Source of the DNA: Gymnorhina tibicen
Lineage: Eukaryota; Chordata; Aves; Passeriformes; Artamidae
Assembly: GCA_013399875.1 (NCBI GenBank)
Contig: VXAZ01014478.1
Span: forward strand, 62,001-126,000
DNA: 64,000 nucleotides
Reading direction: 5' to 3'
Shown here: piece after piece, positions 24,606-36,300 of the stretch
Position numbering within the stretch: position 1 is the stretch's first letter
Layout: every line of letters begins with the position of its first letter
Notes under the pieces: model-generated
The model's input: the letters and a program-made list of their open reading frames with translations, nothing else
What the model was told of the DNA's origin: nothing
Databases searched by the model: none
Program-made: the position numbers and the translations under genes

Positions 24606-26057
24606 TTATAAGGATATTGCAGCAATTTTCTTCCTTGTTTTTCTGTTTTTCTCACCTACATAAACATAAAACACAAACATAAAACCTAAACCCAACAAAC
24701 CAAAGTAACAAACAGAAAAACCACACCAAGGATGGCACCTTAATACCTTTAAGGTGACCCTCACTAGGAGGACAGAAGAAACCTTTTACCTATCTCCATG
24801 AAGGAAAATAAATAAAAAAATCAAACTGAAACAACATGCCCTTTGAAACTGTAAGGAAAGCTGAAAATTAAAAAAAAAACTAAAAAAAAAAGGAAACTTA
24901 AAAATAATCTCGGCAAACAAAGCATTTGTTTGGTACTGTCTCCAGTAAAATGGTGAGGTAACACATACTGCCAGGTCCAGAAGTGCACTTTCCCCTTCCA
25001 CAAGATAACTTTGCTGGACTCAGGGACAGCTTGCTGATTAAAGTTGTTGCAAAAACCCAGAACAAACCTCAACAGGGGCTCACCTCTGCTTTTGCTGGAG
25101 CTGTTTTTAAGCCTATGTCTTTGTTCCTGGCTCTCACCTGAACTATCTGTCACAGAGCAGTAAGAAGGGGCTGATCTGCAGAGCAGGGTGAGCCAGGCGC
25201 AGAGAAACCCCTCACAGCCAGCAGGGCAGTGACCCCACCAACATGGACACAGTCCACAGTGCCTGAGCAAGGATAATGGTTCTGACATAATATGCAGGAT
25301 CAGCAATCACTCAGTAAGATCACAGTAAGAAAAAGCCGAGATTGAAAACTAAGTCAAGCCTACAGGACAGGATCAGGGAGGTATAGAAGCATCCGAAGTG
25401 CCAGAGCAAGCACAGTGCAGCTTACAGGAGGTCCTGCAGGCAGGTGCCAAGCTAAGGTGGTGGAAGGGATCATCTGCTGAGGCTTCTTCCAGCTCTTCAC
25501 AGCAGCTCTTTCTACTTGACCACCTGGCAGTCAGCTAAAGTCTTAAAAGGAGGGAAGTGAACTCCAGGTCCTGACACATAACATAAGAATTCCCATTAAG
25601 ATAATGATTCTTCAGCCAAGGAAAAAACTCTCCTAGAAAACATATCATAACTTTCTAAGGGCAAAATGTAGGCAGCTGAACAGAATTTGGTGGGACAGAC
25701 TCAAAATCAAATAATAGCAAGTTCAGTTATTTTCTTCGTCTCCGAAGAAGAAAGAGGAAGTTTCACATATTTTGTATTGCGCTGACTTTTTCTTTTATCC
25801 CCTATTACTCATGTGGGTTAATTACTAGTCTGCCCTTCACTGAACAAGAAGAAACATTTTTGTTTCTCTTTATATTAAAATCTAAATCCATCATAACTGA
25901 TTAGGGTTTAGATCCTGGAGCGACTTCTAGGCAGCCCAGAAACTCTACCAAACTTCAGTCAATTTTCTTGATGGGCAATTGTTAATCCTGTGCTGCATAT
26001 TCCTGATTATGTACAAATAGGTATTTTTGACAATAAATATACATGATGACTAATTAA
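24606..26057. other. No gene recognised
   Basis: Contains an A-rich tract (24655-24730) and a somewhat GC-richer part (25080-25520). A minus-strand frame of 161 codons (24821-25306) is the longest open frame in the window, but its C-terminal third is a phenylalanine-rich translation of an A-rich tract and no domain is visible. I cannot assign it. Confidence 0.5.
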
Positions 26058-26062
26058 GATTG

Positions 26063-26727
26063 TGTCTTGGTTTGAAAGACAGGTGTCTGCTAACAAAGTC
26101 AGGAGCCTCCTTTGGGATGCAAAATGTAAGCCCCTTCCCTCCGAATTATTATAATTTTGAAATTAAAGGGCTCTCAGGCAATTATATGAAAAACAGGAAT
26201 AACAGTTCTTTACTAATATATATATATATATATAACAAAGCAGTAATACAGAAACACTGGTTTAACCTGACAGAGTCAGGATACAACCTGACACCCTGCC
26301 AGGCAGGGTGGTGGTAGCAGTCCAATTAAGTGGTACCTGCAATTCTCTTTGAAGTGGTTCTGTTGAAGCAGTGATCCTGTAGAAAAGGTCTGGTCCTCCT
26401 CAGAAAGCCAGTGGTGGTTGTGTAGCTCTTGTCCCCTGGGAACCCAGTAGGTAAGGGCTGAGTGTGGTGTTCCAAACCTCAGATTATATCCAGGTGGGAA
26501 TGCTTGGTTCCTCCCCTGGGCGGAGCATCTCACAGTGAGATGATTTAATTTTATAAGTCATGCTGTGGGTCCTTGATTGCTTGTTAAACAGAGATAGCCC
26601 CCGGAAGGAGTTATTAAAGATGGTCATGGGAAGGGATAACAAGCACAGCCCCAGTTGTTTTAACGGCTTGTGAAGACGATAATAGGATACATACTTTTGG
26701 TTACATCTTATATTGTAACCTCGGACA
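26063..26727 (-). mobile_element. Solo LTR, antisense, 665 bp, TSD GATTG
   Basis: On the plus strand it runs from tgtcttggtttgaaag to gtaacctcggaca and is flanked on both sides by GATTG (26058-26062 and 26728-26732), a perfect 5-bp target duplication. In its own orientation it starts TGTCCGAGGTTACA, has a GC box (ctccgcccagg), a TATA-like ggatataatctg (plus-strand complement around 26481-26491) and ends in ccaagaca. The core from the GC box to 'ggactgctacca' matches the LTR at 32781-33307, so both are one family; this copy is longer and carries a (TA)n run at 26216-26234. No internal region remains, so it is a recombination-derived solo LTR. A 5-bp duplication fits ERVL- or class I-like elements. 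Confidence 0.9.
26526..26542. promoter_or_regulatory. Perfect 17-bp palindrome upstream of LTR GC box
   Basis: catctcacagtgagatg is a 7-bp inverted repeat around a 3-bp spacer. It sits next to the GC box in the presumed U3 promoter of the antisense LTR. The related LTR at 32781-33307 has a decayed version (catcccattgtgagatg). Its place in the promoter suggests a dimeric protein-binding site; that is inference. Confidence 0.35.
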
Positions 26728-26801
26728 GATTGAAAATTAGTCTATTAATCAAAATCCGGTTGACCTTATTCTCACTGCTATTAATTGTATTTCAGGTTCA
26801 A

Positions 26802-27549
26802 TGACAGCAGTCACTGGATGTGGTTCAGAAATATTTGCAACATTACATTTGTAAGTTTCTCAGTATAAAGTACATTTTGTGAAAAATAAGGACAACTCTT
26901 GTAGTTTAATTAGAAATAAAAGTAATTTATTAAAGGAAAAATTAATTTGGAAAGAAACTCCCAAAAAAAATCAAAAACCGGGAACACAGGGATCGGAGAC
27001 CCTTGTAGCCGAATTGGCTTTTGGCCCAAGGCAGAACTTTGCAACGCTGGGCTTTGCCTCAGCTAATCCAAGGCAAAAAGTCTTTTATCAAGTCTCTGGT
27101 AAGAGAGATAGGCCTGTGACCCCAGAGTTCGGCTCTTCACCCCAGACAATCTGAAGCTGAAAAAGCAAATTCTGAACCTGTGCAGCTTCTTTTATGCCCT
27201 CTTGTCCCCTCCCCAGACCGCCCCTTGTCCAGCCTCCATGGCACTGGGTGATTGGTGTAGTCCTTGGATGAAGTAATATCTTCTGACCAATGGCTCGCTG
27301 TTGTCTAGGGGAAGCAGTCACTGATGATGTCACCAGTTTCCAAAGGCGGGAAAGTCCTCATTAAAATTCCAGGGTGCCATGGAGCTAAGTTGCAGGATAA
27401 TGGTCGAGTGCTAAGAATAGCCCTTGGGGTATGGGTGAGGGTTTTTCTGAACTTGGAAAAGGATTGAAAAGTTTTACACACCTTGAAACCAGTTAAACTA
27501 GGGAACTTGAGTGACCAACAGGGAATAAACTTTCTAACTTGGGGTAACA
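26802..27549 (-). mobile_element. Solo LTR, antisense, 748 bp, TSD TTCAA
   Basis: Bounded on the plus strand by tgacagcagtcactgg and cttggggtaaca, with TTCAA on both sides (26797-26801 and 27550-27554). In its own orientation it starts TGTTACCCCAAGTTAG and ends in ctgctgtca. It has a CCAAT box (complement of attgg at 27251-27255), a TATA-like cataaaa (complement of 27190-27196) about 55 bp downstream, and an AATAAA signal (complement of 26926-26931). This promoter and poly(A) order is as expected for an LTR. It is a different family from its neighbour at 26063-26727. Frames within it are not genes. Confidence 0.82.
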
Positions 27550-27554
27550 TTCAA

Positions 27555-30030
27555 CAATTAACACTTTTCATAATTAACCATTTTAACAATTCTTAATTTG
27601 GACACTGAACAATTTAAACATGTGAAAGCCAACCTTCTGATTTCATTTATGACAACTTAAAATAAGTATTAACAAATATATTGAAATATATTATCATCTC
27701 ACCTATTGTTAGGTAATTTCTACTCTATTTTGCAGGCGGTTCTATTTAAAAGATGACTGGTGACTGAGATGTTACATTTGTTTGGGGCTTTTTTTCTGTT
27801 TTTTGATTTGGTTTGGTTTTTTTGTGGTTTTTTATTTGTTTTAGTTTTTGGGGTTTTTTGCCAGTAAACTTCCAAGGAAAACTTAAACTGCCTTAAATCA
27901 GAAAGATTATGATTATGACTCCGAGAAGTAAAGAAGTGAGTACTTGCAGTGAAGCATGACTGAGAATGAGTTTCTCCTGTATTTGGTTACAGCCTTCTCT
28001 GCTACACAGGACACTTAATTTCCTGCAGTAGGAAATGCACTGGGACACTGTGTACCTTATCTTTTGCTTCACTACAAATGTGGCATTCACATGTTAAACC
28101 CTGTCTTCAACAGTAGTGTAACTGTGCCATCCGTTAGCAACTCACGGTAATGTTTCCCTGAGCTTTCTCTGTGCAAGCTACAGAAATAAGCTCAAAATCT
28201 ATTTTAAAGAATTACACTGGTTTGTAGTTTCTATTTAGGTCCCTGAATTTTTTTTGGGCATACATCAGAAAAATCATATCTCCTATTAAAACTGATGATA
28301 CAATATGGAGCTCAATTCTGAGTATTAGTTGTATTTTATCAGCTTCTCTAGCTTTTGTGCCTGGAGCATTTTCTATTGTCTCCATTGTTCATTAGAAAAA
28401 TATTTGGATATTGTAAGTTTAAATATTGGATGACAGGAATCTCACAGGCTAAAGCTACACCTTTTTGATAGGCCTATTTGCCAGAATTTGAAACCCTAAC
28501 AAAAAACTTGTAGGGTATCTGTTTTTTCGATGCACATGGGGAAAATTCTGCAGGCCTAATTCAATGACAAATTGCAATAAATATTTCACAGAGCATAGGG
28601 AGAGATATTATTTGTGCTATAACACTAATTACATTTTGCTCCTCGTGCAGTAAGCACATTTTCAACTTAAAATCATCATTTAGACTGTACTGTGTATTGT
28701 AAGTAAGCAGTGTACAGTGCATAGCATCTCAACTACCATTACTCCACTAAAAATAATAAAAGATAAATTTAAAGCAACATTTTCCTCCATATAGATTTTC
28801 TTCTGAAATTTAATCTTTATACATTACCCAGAAGAAACAATGATATCCATTTTAAAAGCAGCGAAAGTTGAACACTGACAGCCACGTAATCTATAAATAC
28901 ATTGTGATTAAGAATTTGTTGTGAAAAGGTATGAAAATGTACATAATACACTACTCAAAACAAATTAGTAGTTCTTATCGAGCTCCAAACAACGTGAATT
29001 TAATCAAAATACATAAACCTTCTTGTACAACAAAACCCATAATAGGGGAGGATTGTGTGTGTGCAGGCAAACATCATCAATGGCTCAAGATGATGTAGGA
29101 TGCAGTCCAGTAGGGAATACTAATGCAGGAAAAGCAACTTTCAAAATTTCCGGCAAATTCAACATTTGTACTATTGCGTTTCTCCTTTCGAAGCTGTTCC
29201 CAGTTTGGTCCGTCTAAGCCTTGCAAGACAATGTTGCTTATTGTAATGCCACCAAAGGACCCTCCATCTTTTGATCCTTAGTGAAAATACACTTTACTCC
29301 CCACCAGAAGTTTACAATTTTCTGAGGCCGTTGCACTATGCTTTTTGTTGGAAAAAGATCTTTCACTATGTGTCTCTTGCACTGGGGAGCTGGTGTTGAA
29401 GACAATAACAGCACATTTAATTTACCTATATTTTGGAGACTTCAGTATGAAGGGCAATAATGGAGACTTCAGTATCAAGGGCAATAAAACTACAGAATAT
29501 GAGTTGTGAGAGAAATTCTGTAACTGGCAGTCTCATCACATATGGTGGCTATGGCTAGAGGCAGGTCTCAGATTTTGTATCAAACTGCTGTTCCTCAGAA
29601 CTGAGGTTTGTTGGACTTTAAACCTCAGCTTTGTTTTAACTTGGTTAACTACTGCACAAATTTTTTCACCATTTTATTTCTTTGACTTCCCTTTTTATAG
29701 GGCAACTGTAGTTTTATAGGCATAGTAGCCTCAACTAGTTATTTTGTTTAGACTCAGGTATTTATGACCATGCCATAATGACATAAGGTAGCTCAAGAAG
29801 AAGAACTGGACATCTAGCAGGCTCCAAAATACAGGCATGGGATGACAAGAGATGGGGCAAAGACTGACATGGAGAAAGAGCATTTAATTTTTGCCCTTTA
29901 ACAACATTCTGAACTTGAAAAAAAAGTAACAAACAAACAAAAAACACCTGTCCTGCTGGGAACTGCAGTCAGTGGCTGAAGGTCATACTGGTGGGTTAAA
30001 TGTATCTTAGTCATGTATATACGTTACTGT
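27555..30030. other. No gene recognised; T-rich tract inside
   Basis: Mostly unique AT-rich DNA. A T/G low-complexity tract occupies about 27783-27862. No CR1 or LTR signature was seen apart from the short tandem duplication at 29434-29487. Confidence 0.55.
29434..29487. repeat. 27-bp tandem duplication
   Basis: Two head-to-tail copies (29434-29460 and 29461-29487) starting tggagacttcagtat and ending gggcaataa differ at one base. Recent local duplication in non-coding DNA. Confidence 0.92.
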
Positions 30031-30084
30031 ATATAGATATAGATATAGATATAGATATAGATATAGATATAGATATAGATATAG
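30031..30084. repeat. Perfect (ATATAG)9 hexamer microsatellite
   Basis: Nine uninterrupted copies of ATATAG. The array directly abuts the left end of the LTR-like element at 30086-31395, whose right end is followed by tatatata, so the array may have grown from the left target-site copy. Confidence 0.97.
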
Positions 30085-30085
30085 T

Positions 30086-31395
30086 TGCAGTTTGACACTG
30101 GTTAGGCGCCAAGCATGAAAACCCATTTACTTACTTGCCTCTGCTATAGCTGAGCAGAGAAGGGGAAATTGAAAGTTCGTTTTCATAGGGTGAAATAAGG
30201 ATCATTGAGGAAAACAGCAAAAAACATCAAGGCAAAACAGGTCCAAACTTAACAGTAAAAAGAAGATCTATTACTAACAGAATTAAAAGTAAAAAAATAA
30301 GAAGAAACCAAAGCAAACTTTCAAAACACCTTCCCCTTCCAGTACCTCCCTCTTTCCACCAACCCGCACAAGGGAAACAAACATGTGGTTTGGTCAGTGT
30401 TTCATGTCTCAAGAGTCTTTCTTTATGTTTAAGGAAAAGAGTTTCTTCTGCTGTGCAGTGGTATTCTTCCCATGAAAGATAGTTCTCTGCAAACTTCTCT
30501 AGCGTAGTTTCAAAACTTCACAAGCAACAGTCTGCCTGAAAATCTGCTGCAGTGAAAAATATCCCTCCCATGAATCTTGCAGTCTTCCCACGCTGCCATC
30601 ATGGGTCATAATAGTCATGGGGTTTTAGTCTTTTAAGGATGAGCTATTCCACCCTGAAAGCAAAGGCTCTCTTCAATCTCTAAAAGCCTTTTACAACTTC
30701 TATAGGCTCTATGGTTGAGAACTTTTTTTCACAATCTGCACGTGGATTTCTGCATTCCCCCCATGTACCTCACCTCCTGAATAATAGGGAAAAACAAATT
30801 GCTGTATTATAGTCCTCACCACGGCTTGCAAGGAGAATTTCAGCTCTGGCGCTGGGAGCACCTCCTCTCTTTCCCTTCCCCCAGTGACCTCGGTGTCACC
30901 ATGTTCTTCTTCTCACATGATCTCACTTTTCCTGTTGCAGCTGCAAAGCTGATCTTGTCTGGGCTCTGCATCGGGAAAGACTTGCCCTGTCTCTCATTGC
31001 TGGCTGCGTGGTGGTTTTTCTCCAATTCGGCATGAGCCATGCCGGCTGCGCGGAAGGGCCTGCCGGCCCAGCACGGGCCGCAGCGGCCTCAGATGAATTC
31101 TCGTCAGCACGGTCCCAGCTCAGTTTGGGGGTTTTCCCACCACACAGCTCCGGGGTGGCTTTCTCGGCAGCCCAGCCCCACACCGCTGCGCCGGGGGGCT
31201 CCGGTGCCCGCTGCGGAAGGATTCCCCCTTGCCACCCCTCAAAGGGGGAGCAGGAAAAAGGAACTTGTTCCACTTCCTCCTTTAAATATGTACATCACAG
31301 AGGCATTACCAGCTTATTTAACTGGTCTAACAACCTGTTTATCAGCTATGGGCTTCTGTATCACAGAAGTTTTCCAAACTGCTAAAACCACCACA
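30086..31395 (-). mobile_element. Long LTR-like element, antisense, about 1.3 kb
   Basis: The plus strand ends cagtttggaa-like then ctgctaaaaccaccaca at 31395. In the minus orientation this is a TGTGGTGGTTTTAGCAG start, typical in style of bird ERVL-type LTRs. Composition shifts strongly: a GC-rich block with many CpGs (about 31030-31260) lies near the presumed promoter, while the rest is moderate GC with A-rich runs. I also recognise phrases (catcacagaggc.ttaccagctt; ttcaaaacaccttcccctt; cctccctctttccaccaaccc) from interspersed bird repeats, though I could not check this. The left end is uncertain between 30086 and 30093 and no clean target duplication was found. The overlapping 116-125 codon frames on both strands at 30923-31404 follow from high GC and are not gene calls. 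Confidence 0.52.
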
Positions 31396-32462
31396 TATAT
31401 ATAAGTCACTTTCAGACTTCAGTATTTTCAGTGTTTTAGGGAACAGAAACTACTTCCAATGAGAATTGGGTCTCCTTGCAAATATTTAATTTCTGAAGCT
31501 ACAGGCCCTACAGCAACTGTGAATTTTCATGATCATCCTTTTATTTTTAAATACAGTCATTAGTTTTTCTATGTTTTATGGAAAAGCTCAGAGAAATTTA
31601 ATTTTATTGTACTGGGACTCAGGAATTTTACACAGGTGAGTTCATAATTGCCTGTATTTTTAAATGTCTAAGAAAGTCTTGACCTAGGCTAACTCTACCA
31701 AATAATGCTTATGCAACATTCAGAAATTATAACAAACATTCCAAGAAGTAGGTTAGATGTGGCTGTGATGTTCTGAGGAAGAAAAATATTTAGGTGTTTG
31801 CTGAGGAAGAAGAATGTCTAGGTGTTTGGATATGAGCTTTTCCATTTCAAGCTGGCTTTGATAATAGCACAGCCCATTTCATTCACTAACATCAGTGTGG
31901 CCCTTTGAAGGTTCTGAATTCTGTGAAAAATACCAATTCCTGTTGTCTTGAATAGATCGTAGACAGACATGAATTTAAAGTAGACCTGGTAAAGTCCAAG
32001 ACAAATGTTTATAAATTTGGAGTGGATGATCTTTGCACAGAGAAGACAAATACAGTCCTAGAAATGCTACATATTTAATTTTGCAACATGTTCTAGTGTC
32101 TTATTTGTCTGACCTAGAAAACAATAATATTATAAATATTAACAGTGATGACAATAAATAATTTCATTTATATTGCTTTGCACTTTTATCACAATATTCA
32201 CCCTGAAGTTCACTAAAGCATTCAGATAGAAAATAAGGTATATTGTGATTTATGGACATGTACTCTATTATATCATGCTCATATATGTAACTTCATGGCT
32301 AAAGTCAAAGTCTTTAATAAATGGATATTTACCTTCTCTTATTCTCCAACATGTTTACCAAAACTGAATTGAGTATCTCCAAAACTTAAATATTATCTTC
32401 TATACCTTGAAATAGAAAAAAGAATCTAATTAAATTATAACATGGTTTCCTATTCTGTGAAG
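31396..32462. other. No gene recognised
   Basis: AT-rich unique DNA between an LTR-like element and a CR1 tail. The only structure seen is the 28-bp tandem duplication at 31773-31828. Confidence 0.55.
31773..31828. repeat. 28-bp tandem duplication
   Basis: Copies at 31773-31800 and 31801-31828 begin ctgaggaaga and end aggtgtttg; they differ at three positions, all A/G or T/C transitions. Confidence 0.88.
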
Positions 32463-32685
32463 AAAGGGACCACAGTGGGTCATCCAGTCCAACCTCCCTG
32501 CTCAAGCAGAGTCATCCTAGAGCACATGGCACAGGATTGCACCCAGAGAGTTCTTGAATATCTCCAGTGAGGGAGACTCTCCAGCCTCTCCAGAGAAAGC
32601 TTTTCTTCATGTTCAGGTTCAGCTTCCTGTTCATGAGTTTCTGCCCGTTGTCACTTGTCCTATTGCTTAGCACTGCTGAGGAATA
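32463..32685 (-). mobile_element. CR1 LINE 3' fragment, antisense
   Basis: The plus strand reads as the complement of a CR1 3' end: gtcatccagtccaacctccc, ctgctcaagcagagtca, cacaggattgcacccag, gaatatctccagtgag, then tgcccgttgtcacttgtcct. A gap of roughly 30-40 bp relative to the usual order occurs near 32590. The terminal ATTCTRTG repeat itself is missing. Different subfamily style from the copy at 7897. Confidence 0.85.
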
Positions 32686-32780
32686 ATGGCAAATACTATA
32701 TAGAACACAAGAAATGATGTATCATTATCTTATTTATCTCTCAGAGCTTGTACCTTGGCTTCTTTCCTAAGCATTCCCTT

Positions 32781-33307
32781 TGTCCCGGGTTACAGTGTAT
32801 TCTATTACCATGAGCTGTTGAGACCAGGTGTAGCGATGTTCCTTGCCTCCTCCCTCTGGACTACCTCCTGTTAATGGGCCCATCAGTGCCTTGCCCTATG
32901 ACTCACCATCCCATTGTGAGATGCTCCGCCCAGGGGGAAGGAGCCAAGCATTCTCACCAGGATAAAAATCTGGGGCCTGGAACAGCAGGGGCAGACTTAC
33001 CTACTGGGATCCCAGAGGACAAGATCTACACCGCTGGATTTTCCAAGGAAGACCAGACCCTCCTACAACACTGCTGGACCTTCAGAGGAAGACCAGACCT
33101 TTCAACAGAACCATCACTCCAGGAGGACTGCAGTCACCATTTGATTGGACTGCTACCAACCCCCCGATTATCAGGGGGTCAGGTTTGTGCTCTGACCTTG
33201 TAGGTGGGTTGGTTTTTTTTGTATTATTGCATTTAATTTATTTTTTTTCCTATCAAATTGTATTTCTGACTTTGACTCTCTCACTAGTTTGCTTTCAAAC
33301 TAGTACA
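32781..33307 (+). mobile_element. Solo LTR, sense, 527 bp, TSD CCCTT
   Basis: Begins TGTCCCGGGTTACAG and ends caaactagtaca, flanked by CCCTT on both sides (32776-32780 and 33308-33312). It contains a GC box (gctccgcccaggggg, about 32922-32937), a TATA-like gataaaaatc (32961-32970) about 30 bp downstream, and a T-rich 3' section. It shares the GC box-TATA core and the 'gattggactgctacca' block with the antisense LTR at 26063-26727. There are no internal retroviral sequences. The 109-codon plus-strand frame at 32874-33203 lies wholly inside and includes the promoter, so it is not a gene. Confidence 0.92.
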
Positions 33308-33312
33308 CCCTT

Positions 33313-36300
33313 CCAGTTCTGAAAGGGAATTTTTCTAGAGAAATATGAAATAAAACTGACAAAATCTATCCTCAGTATTCTTGTATTTACATTCGAGAAT
33401 TTAAAACAAGTTTTACACACAGTTTTTTTCCCCCATCTGTGGAAAAAGACTTTTCTTAAGGATCAGTAAAACTAAATAATATTTTAGGTTTCTACATTGA
33501 ATATCTGAATATGCAGTGCTTAATTTCAAGCCTTTGAGTAGCCTGAACATTTTAAGAATGTGTTAAGGCTTGGCAGAACTTGAAATCTGAATAATGCACT
33601 CAGCAATAGTACAATTAATAGAATCAGTGTTTAGGTGCAATGTGGAAAGCCCATTTAATTAGTTCTTTCCTGGGAAATATGTAAAATGTTGAATCCTGAC
33701 TTTTTATTTTCATTGAGGGAATCTATCAAACGCATCTCTATGAATAAGCACATCTACTATTCATTATTAGATGTTCACAAGATATAGTCTCTCAGAGCTG
33801 CATATTCCATATTCTGACTTTCCTTTGATCATTGGATACAGAAGAACTACCTTGATTATTTTTGGGATCATGGAGTAGGAACCATATATATTTCCTCTTT
33901 GTTAATTAAATCTGAAATAGTGAAAAAACAATTTCTCATAGAGAATTACACTTAATAACATATAAAAATACAGTGCTTGAAAAGAGAAATGTTCTATGAC
34001 ATAATTGTTTCTTAATTTTCCCCAAACCAAGCAAAATAAAATGAAAAATAGATGGATGCCCAGAGCTTCTTAACAGAGTTTATACAGTGTGCCTTTTAAC
34101 AGACTACTATAACATTGTTTAAACTCAGTGTTTCAAGTCTGAATGCTGGTCTCTACATTAAACCCTTTGATATTAAACACTTGTTTAACTAGATAACTTT
34201 TATCTACTGAAAAAAGTGCAGTTCTAAATCATCATGCTGTGACGTGTTGTATCAATGCATTCTTGAAACAACTTATCATACTTCATTACAGACATGAAGG
34301 CCAAAGAGATATTTCCACAAACATTCAATACAAACACAAGTTTCACAAAGGGTATGTAGAATCTAAAGCTACCTTTAGACAACTGTGTGATAATATTTGT
34401 GCTCTTAAAATACAATTAATATTTCCGTAAACATTTTTTTAATCATTAGTGTTTACATAAAAGTCCAGTTGCTGAGATTCACAGTCATACTCTTTTTAAA
34501 AATGTGACCCTGACAATACTGCCTCTGCCTGGAAAGCAAAAACCAGACACTAAAATATCGAACTCCACAATGCACAATTTTGTGATAGAACCTCACATAT
34601 AACTACTGTTTCGTTTGCACGGGGTAAATTAGATTACATGCAGAAAGCAGTCAGGAAGAAAATATCAGAAGGGTACTTGGAAAGTGAGCTCCTGCTCCGA
34701 TATATGCAACAGTGCTCCTCCCATCTGTACTGGGATCCCTGTGGAAAACACTGTGTTCTACACAGTGGCTCTGGATAATCCATGCCTGCTCTGTCGGGCC
34801 CCAGGTTTAGGGCTTGAGAAGCCCAAATGTTAGTGTGAGCAGCTGCTTTTAGGGAGCCTGTTGGCATGTCCCACATCAGTCTGTGCTGTGCTGGTGGGTG
34901 CTGTGACAGAGATAACATTACAAAATGTCAGGACATGGTATGTGGTTCCCTTTGTTTTGCAAAATAAAGGGTGGAACAGCACGGGAGGGAGAATAGGACC
35001 TCTCCATGAATGGGATCTGCACAGGGTGCTGTAGGAAAGTTGACCCTTGGTCTGTGCTGCATGAAAGAAGGGTTGTCAGGATACAAAGGCTGCAAAGTGT
35101 ACTTTCTACCTATAGTCCTCTTTATAATCTCCTATTTAAACAGCTATTTTAGTACACATTGTGTTATTGGGCCTTTTTCACTGAGACCTGCAAAAACCTT
35201 TGCACTGCCCTACACCTCCCTGCTCCCACCCTCCCCTGAAGGGCAGAACACTCTAATTACGCTTTTCCAATCATACAGGCCTGCAGAGGCTTTCACACTT
35301 TCACCACCAGATCTACATTCATACAATTTTGTGACCATAATTCTATTGATCTTCACTTTTATTTTCTCATGTTAATCTTTTTCTCTATCCATGAAAATCA
35401 CTTAGCTGATCCAGAGCACTCAAAACACTTGAGACATCTGTTAAATGTGTTTTGTAGGCTGCAATTAATGAGGTATTCCATATGCATCTGGGAAATCAGA
35501 GATAGTTAGTTGATACTGTGATATTTCACATGAAGAATGGGTGAGTTGAACTTGCTGTGACTACTGTGACTTCATTGGTTGTTTCCTACTTTTTCTTTGT
35601 ATGTGCACTGAAAGAGATTGAAGTGCATAAATGTGCTGTTATTTTCTGCCATCACGTGACCTTACATATTCTCTTGTGTAAACACTCAGGGTAAACAGAA
35701 TTTTTTCCTGATAGCCCTGTTTCTCTGAATAGACTTAGAGGTACCTCTTATTGTTTGTGAACACCATATATTTCCTTCTTGTATTGCAAACTTCGGTTTA
35801 ATAGCTGGCCTCTTTCTTCTTGCTGTCTTTTCCCTTCAGTCTTTGACTAGAATTTTCAGGATAGTAATTCAAGACACTTACATAAAATTGATAACTTAGT
35901 AGCACTAGCTTGTGTTTATCCAGTAAGTCTGTATTGCTAGGTAGGTTGTATAAGGCAGAAACTATCTGACATGAGTCTGTAAATGTGTTTAGTGGGAGAT
36001 TTTTTGATAAAGGGATTGGAAAGGAGCAAACCTTTTTGATCACTCCTAAGAGATTACACAAGAAATCCCATGAGTCAAGTAGAAATCCCTATCAACCAGG
36101 CTGTCACAAGAAAATTTTATTTAATTATCAGTACATTTACTTCCTTATGCTTATGCCAGAGTCCGATGTTAGACTACAGTGCTCATACTTCGGTAAAAGG
36201 TTTGACCTATGCTAGCTCTCCAAGAAGGCAATTTTAGCCTTGGAATAAACAGCTGGACTGCAAGTTTCAATTCTCAGGACAGGATCTCAGTCACAAGGTC

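Noticed and set aside
24821..25306. 161-codon minus-strand frame, the longest in the window
   Set aside because: The C-terminal third is an F-rich translation of an A-rich tract, no domain is visible, and there is no promoter, splice or homology support.
30923..31404. Overlapping 116-125 codon frames on both strands
   Set aside because: High GC lowers stop-codon frequency; the frames sit in an LTR-like element and have no recognisable product.
32874..33203. 109-codon plus-strand frame
   Set aside because: Fully inside the LTR flanked by CCCTT and spans its TATA region.
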